From the NCBI GenBank assembly GCA_026692825.1, contig JAPLOC010001171.1, positions 1 to 5,800 of the forward strand: 5,800 bases of DNA, written 5' to 3'. The stretch's first letter is position 1. Each line of letters starts with the position of its first letter. Shown piece by piece: positions 4,185 through 5,800 of the stretch. The notes under the pieces are model-generated. The model was not told the DNA's origin and made no database searches. It saw nothing but the letters and a program-made list of their open reading frames with translations. Source of the DNA: Planctomycetota bacterium (GTDB taxonomy: Bacteria > Planctomycetota > Planctomycetia > Planctomycetales > Planctomycetaceae). The position numbers were made by a program, and so were the translations under genes.

Positions 4185-5798
4185 TCACATCGCGTCCGGG
4201 ATGTCTATTCCAACCAATCCGAGATCTGGATTATCTTCGTCTGGGAATGACCCCTCAGTTGTGAGACACAGCCCCTTGTATCCGTTGAGTCTGCATCCGA
4301 TCGAAACGTGGATTTTTCCATGAATCGCCTCGGGGAACGCCCGTGAGATTTCTTTCCCGAAAATTTCTCGGGCGAACGGCTTCTTTCCGGCTTCAATGAT
4401 CCACTCTCGATATTTCTTGTATGCTTCACTGGTGATGAGTTCGCCGCCGTCCCTGTAGTAGACGTGGAGCCGAAGGAATTGGGCGATCGGATTGGCTTCG
4501 AGTCGGTATTCCGCGAGAGCCTTGGCGGAGATGGCGGACTCGGTGAATCTCTTCTTTTCGTACAGCCGGGCCAGTCCAGCGACCGCCCAATTGAACATCG
4601 CGGGGAGTTCTCCGGACGCCTCCCACCATTCCGGCTTGTCCATGTCGATCACCTTTTGGTGATCCTGGATCTTGGCGTTCATGGGGAGAATCAGCATTCG
4701 CCGCCAAAGCCCATCAGACCTGTCGGTGAAGTGGGGGCGGTTGTTGTAGCAGAGTGTGAGCCGGGCGGTCGGTGCCGTACTGACGGCATCCTTGAACTTC
4801 TGCTCTGTCATCATCCGGTCGCCGCCGGTGAATGTCTTCAGGGTCTGTTCGTCGGCTTTCTCCAATTCGCCGACCTCGAACGCGATGTTCGCGAGCATTC
4901 CTCGCGCACCGTGAAGGGCAAACTTGTCGCGAAAGTTTTCCAGCTTGACCTGGGAAACGTTTTTTGGCCCAAGCATCGCTTCGAGGGCGGCGCAGGCGAC
5001 CGTCTTTCCGTTCGATCCTGACCCTTCCAGAATCATGAACTTCTGGTACGAGGTGTTCCAGGTGAGATTCAATCCACACCACTCTTGCCAAGTGGCAATC
5101 CGGTCTTCATCCCCCTCGAACGCCGTCTGGAGGAACTGCATCCACTTCGGGCAATTTTCGTCGGACAATTCCGAGTTGAAGTCGTACGGAATGGATGCGT
5201 GGGTGAAGAACAGCGGAGTGTGCGGGAAGAACGAATCCCGAAACTCTGGGGGATTCGGATCGACCAGCAATTTTAGATCGAGAATTCCGTTCTTCATGCT
5301 TACGAAATCTTTCGGCTTCCGCGCCGAGAAATCGAATTCAGGATCTGAAGAGTACGGCTGGACTTCGGATGCGAGCCAGGCCGGCTGATCGATTGATCCA
5401 TCCAGCAGTGATTGAGACTGAAGGGCGGCAAACGCGTCCCGCACAATGGGAGTTGTGACCCTCATTGCTTTCGGCGGGTCCATTCCGGGGGTTGGCGGGC
5501 TGTTCTGAATGTCTTCGATGTTTAGGCGGTCGAACTCCGCCTTGATTGACTTGGTGAGCCGCGCCTTGAGTTCCGGGTCGCCACCGGGGCAGGGATGGAA
5601 TGACCGGCCGTTCCAGATGTAGAACTGGCCACGCCAGAAGAGGATCGATGATCCCTCCGGGCGAGACGGACGCAGTCCATCAATGAAAATTCGAGCGAGG
5701 CGGTGAGGGTCGTGACGACGAGCGCCAGCAGGAACGGCACGATGAGGTGTCCGTCGGCGGCCGCGACCGGGGCCACGGTGGTGAGCATCTGCTTCCAC
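4185..5798 (-). CDS. P4/D5-family primase-helicase (SF3 helicase), 5' end uncertain
   Basis: Replicative SF3 helicase of the phage/plasmid primase P4 C-terminal family, expected to bind the element's origin and unwind it with ATP. Numbering from the GTG at 5798: a D5_N-type region lies at about 155-255 (SMKNGILDL, ASIPYDF, QEWCGLNLTWNTSYQKFM). Walker A is GSGSNGKT at 259-266, followed by the Walker B-like segment ANIAFEVGELEKADEQ (303-318), LKTFTGGDRMMTEQKFKDA (320-338) and the sensor/arginine region CYNNRPHFTDRSDGLWRRM (350-368). A winged-helix-like C-terminus (about 455-515) contains EAYKKYREWIIEAGKKPFAR. All core helicase motifs look intact. No N-terminal catalytic primase domain is visible inside the window. 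Homologous-looking sequence begins near residue 30 (DPHRLARIFIDG); residues 1-29 are Arg/His-rich and sit in a codon phase unlike the rest. The true start is therefore outside the window or disrupted. Confidence 0.9.
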   Translation of the reverse strand: MEADAHHRGPGRGRRRTPHRAVPAGARRHDPHRLARIFIDGLRPSRPEGSSILFWRGQFYIWNGRSFHPCPGGDPELKARLTKSIKAEFDRLNIEDIQNSPPTPGMDPPKAMRVTTPIVRDAFAALQSQSLLDGSIDQPAWLASEVQPYSSDPEFDFSARKPKDFVSMKNGILDLKLLVDPNPPEFRDSFFPHTPLFFTHASIPYDFNSELSDENCPKWMQFLQTAFEGDEDRIATWQEWCGLNLTWNTSYQKFMILEGSGSNGKTVACAALEAMLGPKNVSQVKLENFRDKFALHGARGMLANIAFEVGELEKADEQTLKTFTGGDRMMTEQKFKDAVSTAPTARLTLCYNNRPHFTDRSDGLWRRMLILPMNAKIQDHQKVIDMDKPEWWEASGELPAMFNWAVAGLARLYEKKRFTESAISAKALAEYRLEANPIAQFLRLHVYYRDGGELITSEAYKKYREWIIEAGKKPFAREIFGKEISRAFPEAIHGKIHVSIGCRLNGYKGLCLTTEGSFPDEDNPDLGLVGIDIPDAM

Positions 5799-5800
5799 GC
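5706..5800. other. GC-rich stretch with coding signal in a different phase
   Basis: In the helicase frame nearly every first codon position here is G or C while third positions are only about half G/C, the reverse of normal coding. Read in the minus frame containing the ATG at 5788, nearly all third positions are G or C, and the peptide is plausible and hydrophobic (MLTTVAPVAAADGHLIVPF, then LLALVVTTLTASLEF). After about 5700 the signal returns to the helicase frame. A frameshift, a recombination junction with host DNA, or an assembly chimera would each explain this. Confidence 0.45.

Noticed and set aside
4464..5021. Plus-strand open frame of 185 codons
   Set aside because: It is exactly antisense to the conserved helicase core, which is certain from its motifs.

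Overview
The window looks like part of a bacterial mobile or accessory element (phage, satellite, plasmid or integrated remnant). All seven genes I can support lie on the minus strand, so transcription runs from high to low coordinates. Base composition is moderately GC-rich, and several starts have clear Shine-Dalgarno sites. The one gene that can be named confidently, a P4/D5-type primase-helicase, has an N-terminal region that reminds me of planctomycete (Gemmata-like) homologues. That host suggestion is from memory and is weak. No capsid, terminase, integrase, transposase, plasmid partition, tRNA or CRISPR sequence is visible, so the type of element cannot be settled.

Layout, in order of transcription. 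(1) 5798-4185: SF3 helicase with D5_N domain, Walker A and C-terminal winged-helix-like region. Its 5' end reaches the window edge, and the last ~95 bases carry a codon-phase signal that does not fit the helicase frame. (2) 4184-3615: 570 bases without a gene. They hold the most striking structure here, a large imperfect inverted repeat (3753-4081) built from at least twelve copies of an 8-bp motif, TGTCCGRG, arranged in mirror symmetry around a central interrupted hairpin. AT-rich tracts lie on both outer sides. (3) 3614-3201: orphan 137-residue protein with an excellent ribosome binding site. (4) 3125-2754: small helical charged protein. (5) 2653-2171: coiled-coil protein with a Pro/Ala/Thr tail; its helical coding signal continues upstream of the first ATG up to the previous gene. 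(6) 2039-450: 529-residue mostly disordered protein with a helix-hairpin-helix-like segment and a small C-terminal W-x-x-G-W motif. (7) 433-155: 92-residue hypothetical. (8) 162-1: start of another gene, overlapping the previous stop, running off the window.

Working model (inference): the helicase binds and opens a cis-acting origin just downstream of its own gene, as phage P4 alpha protein does at its iterons, and the small genes beyond form an accessory operon. The candidate origin, with its mirrored iterons, is the observation most worth following.
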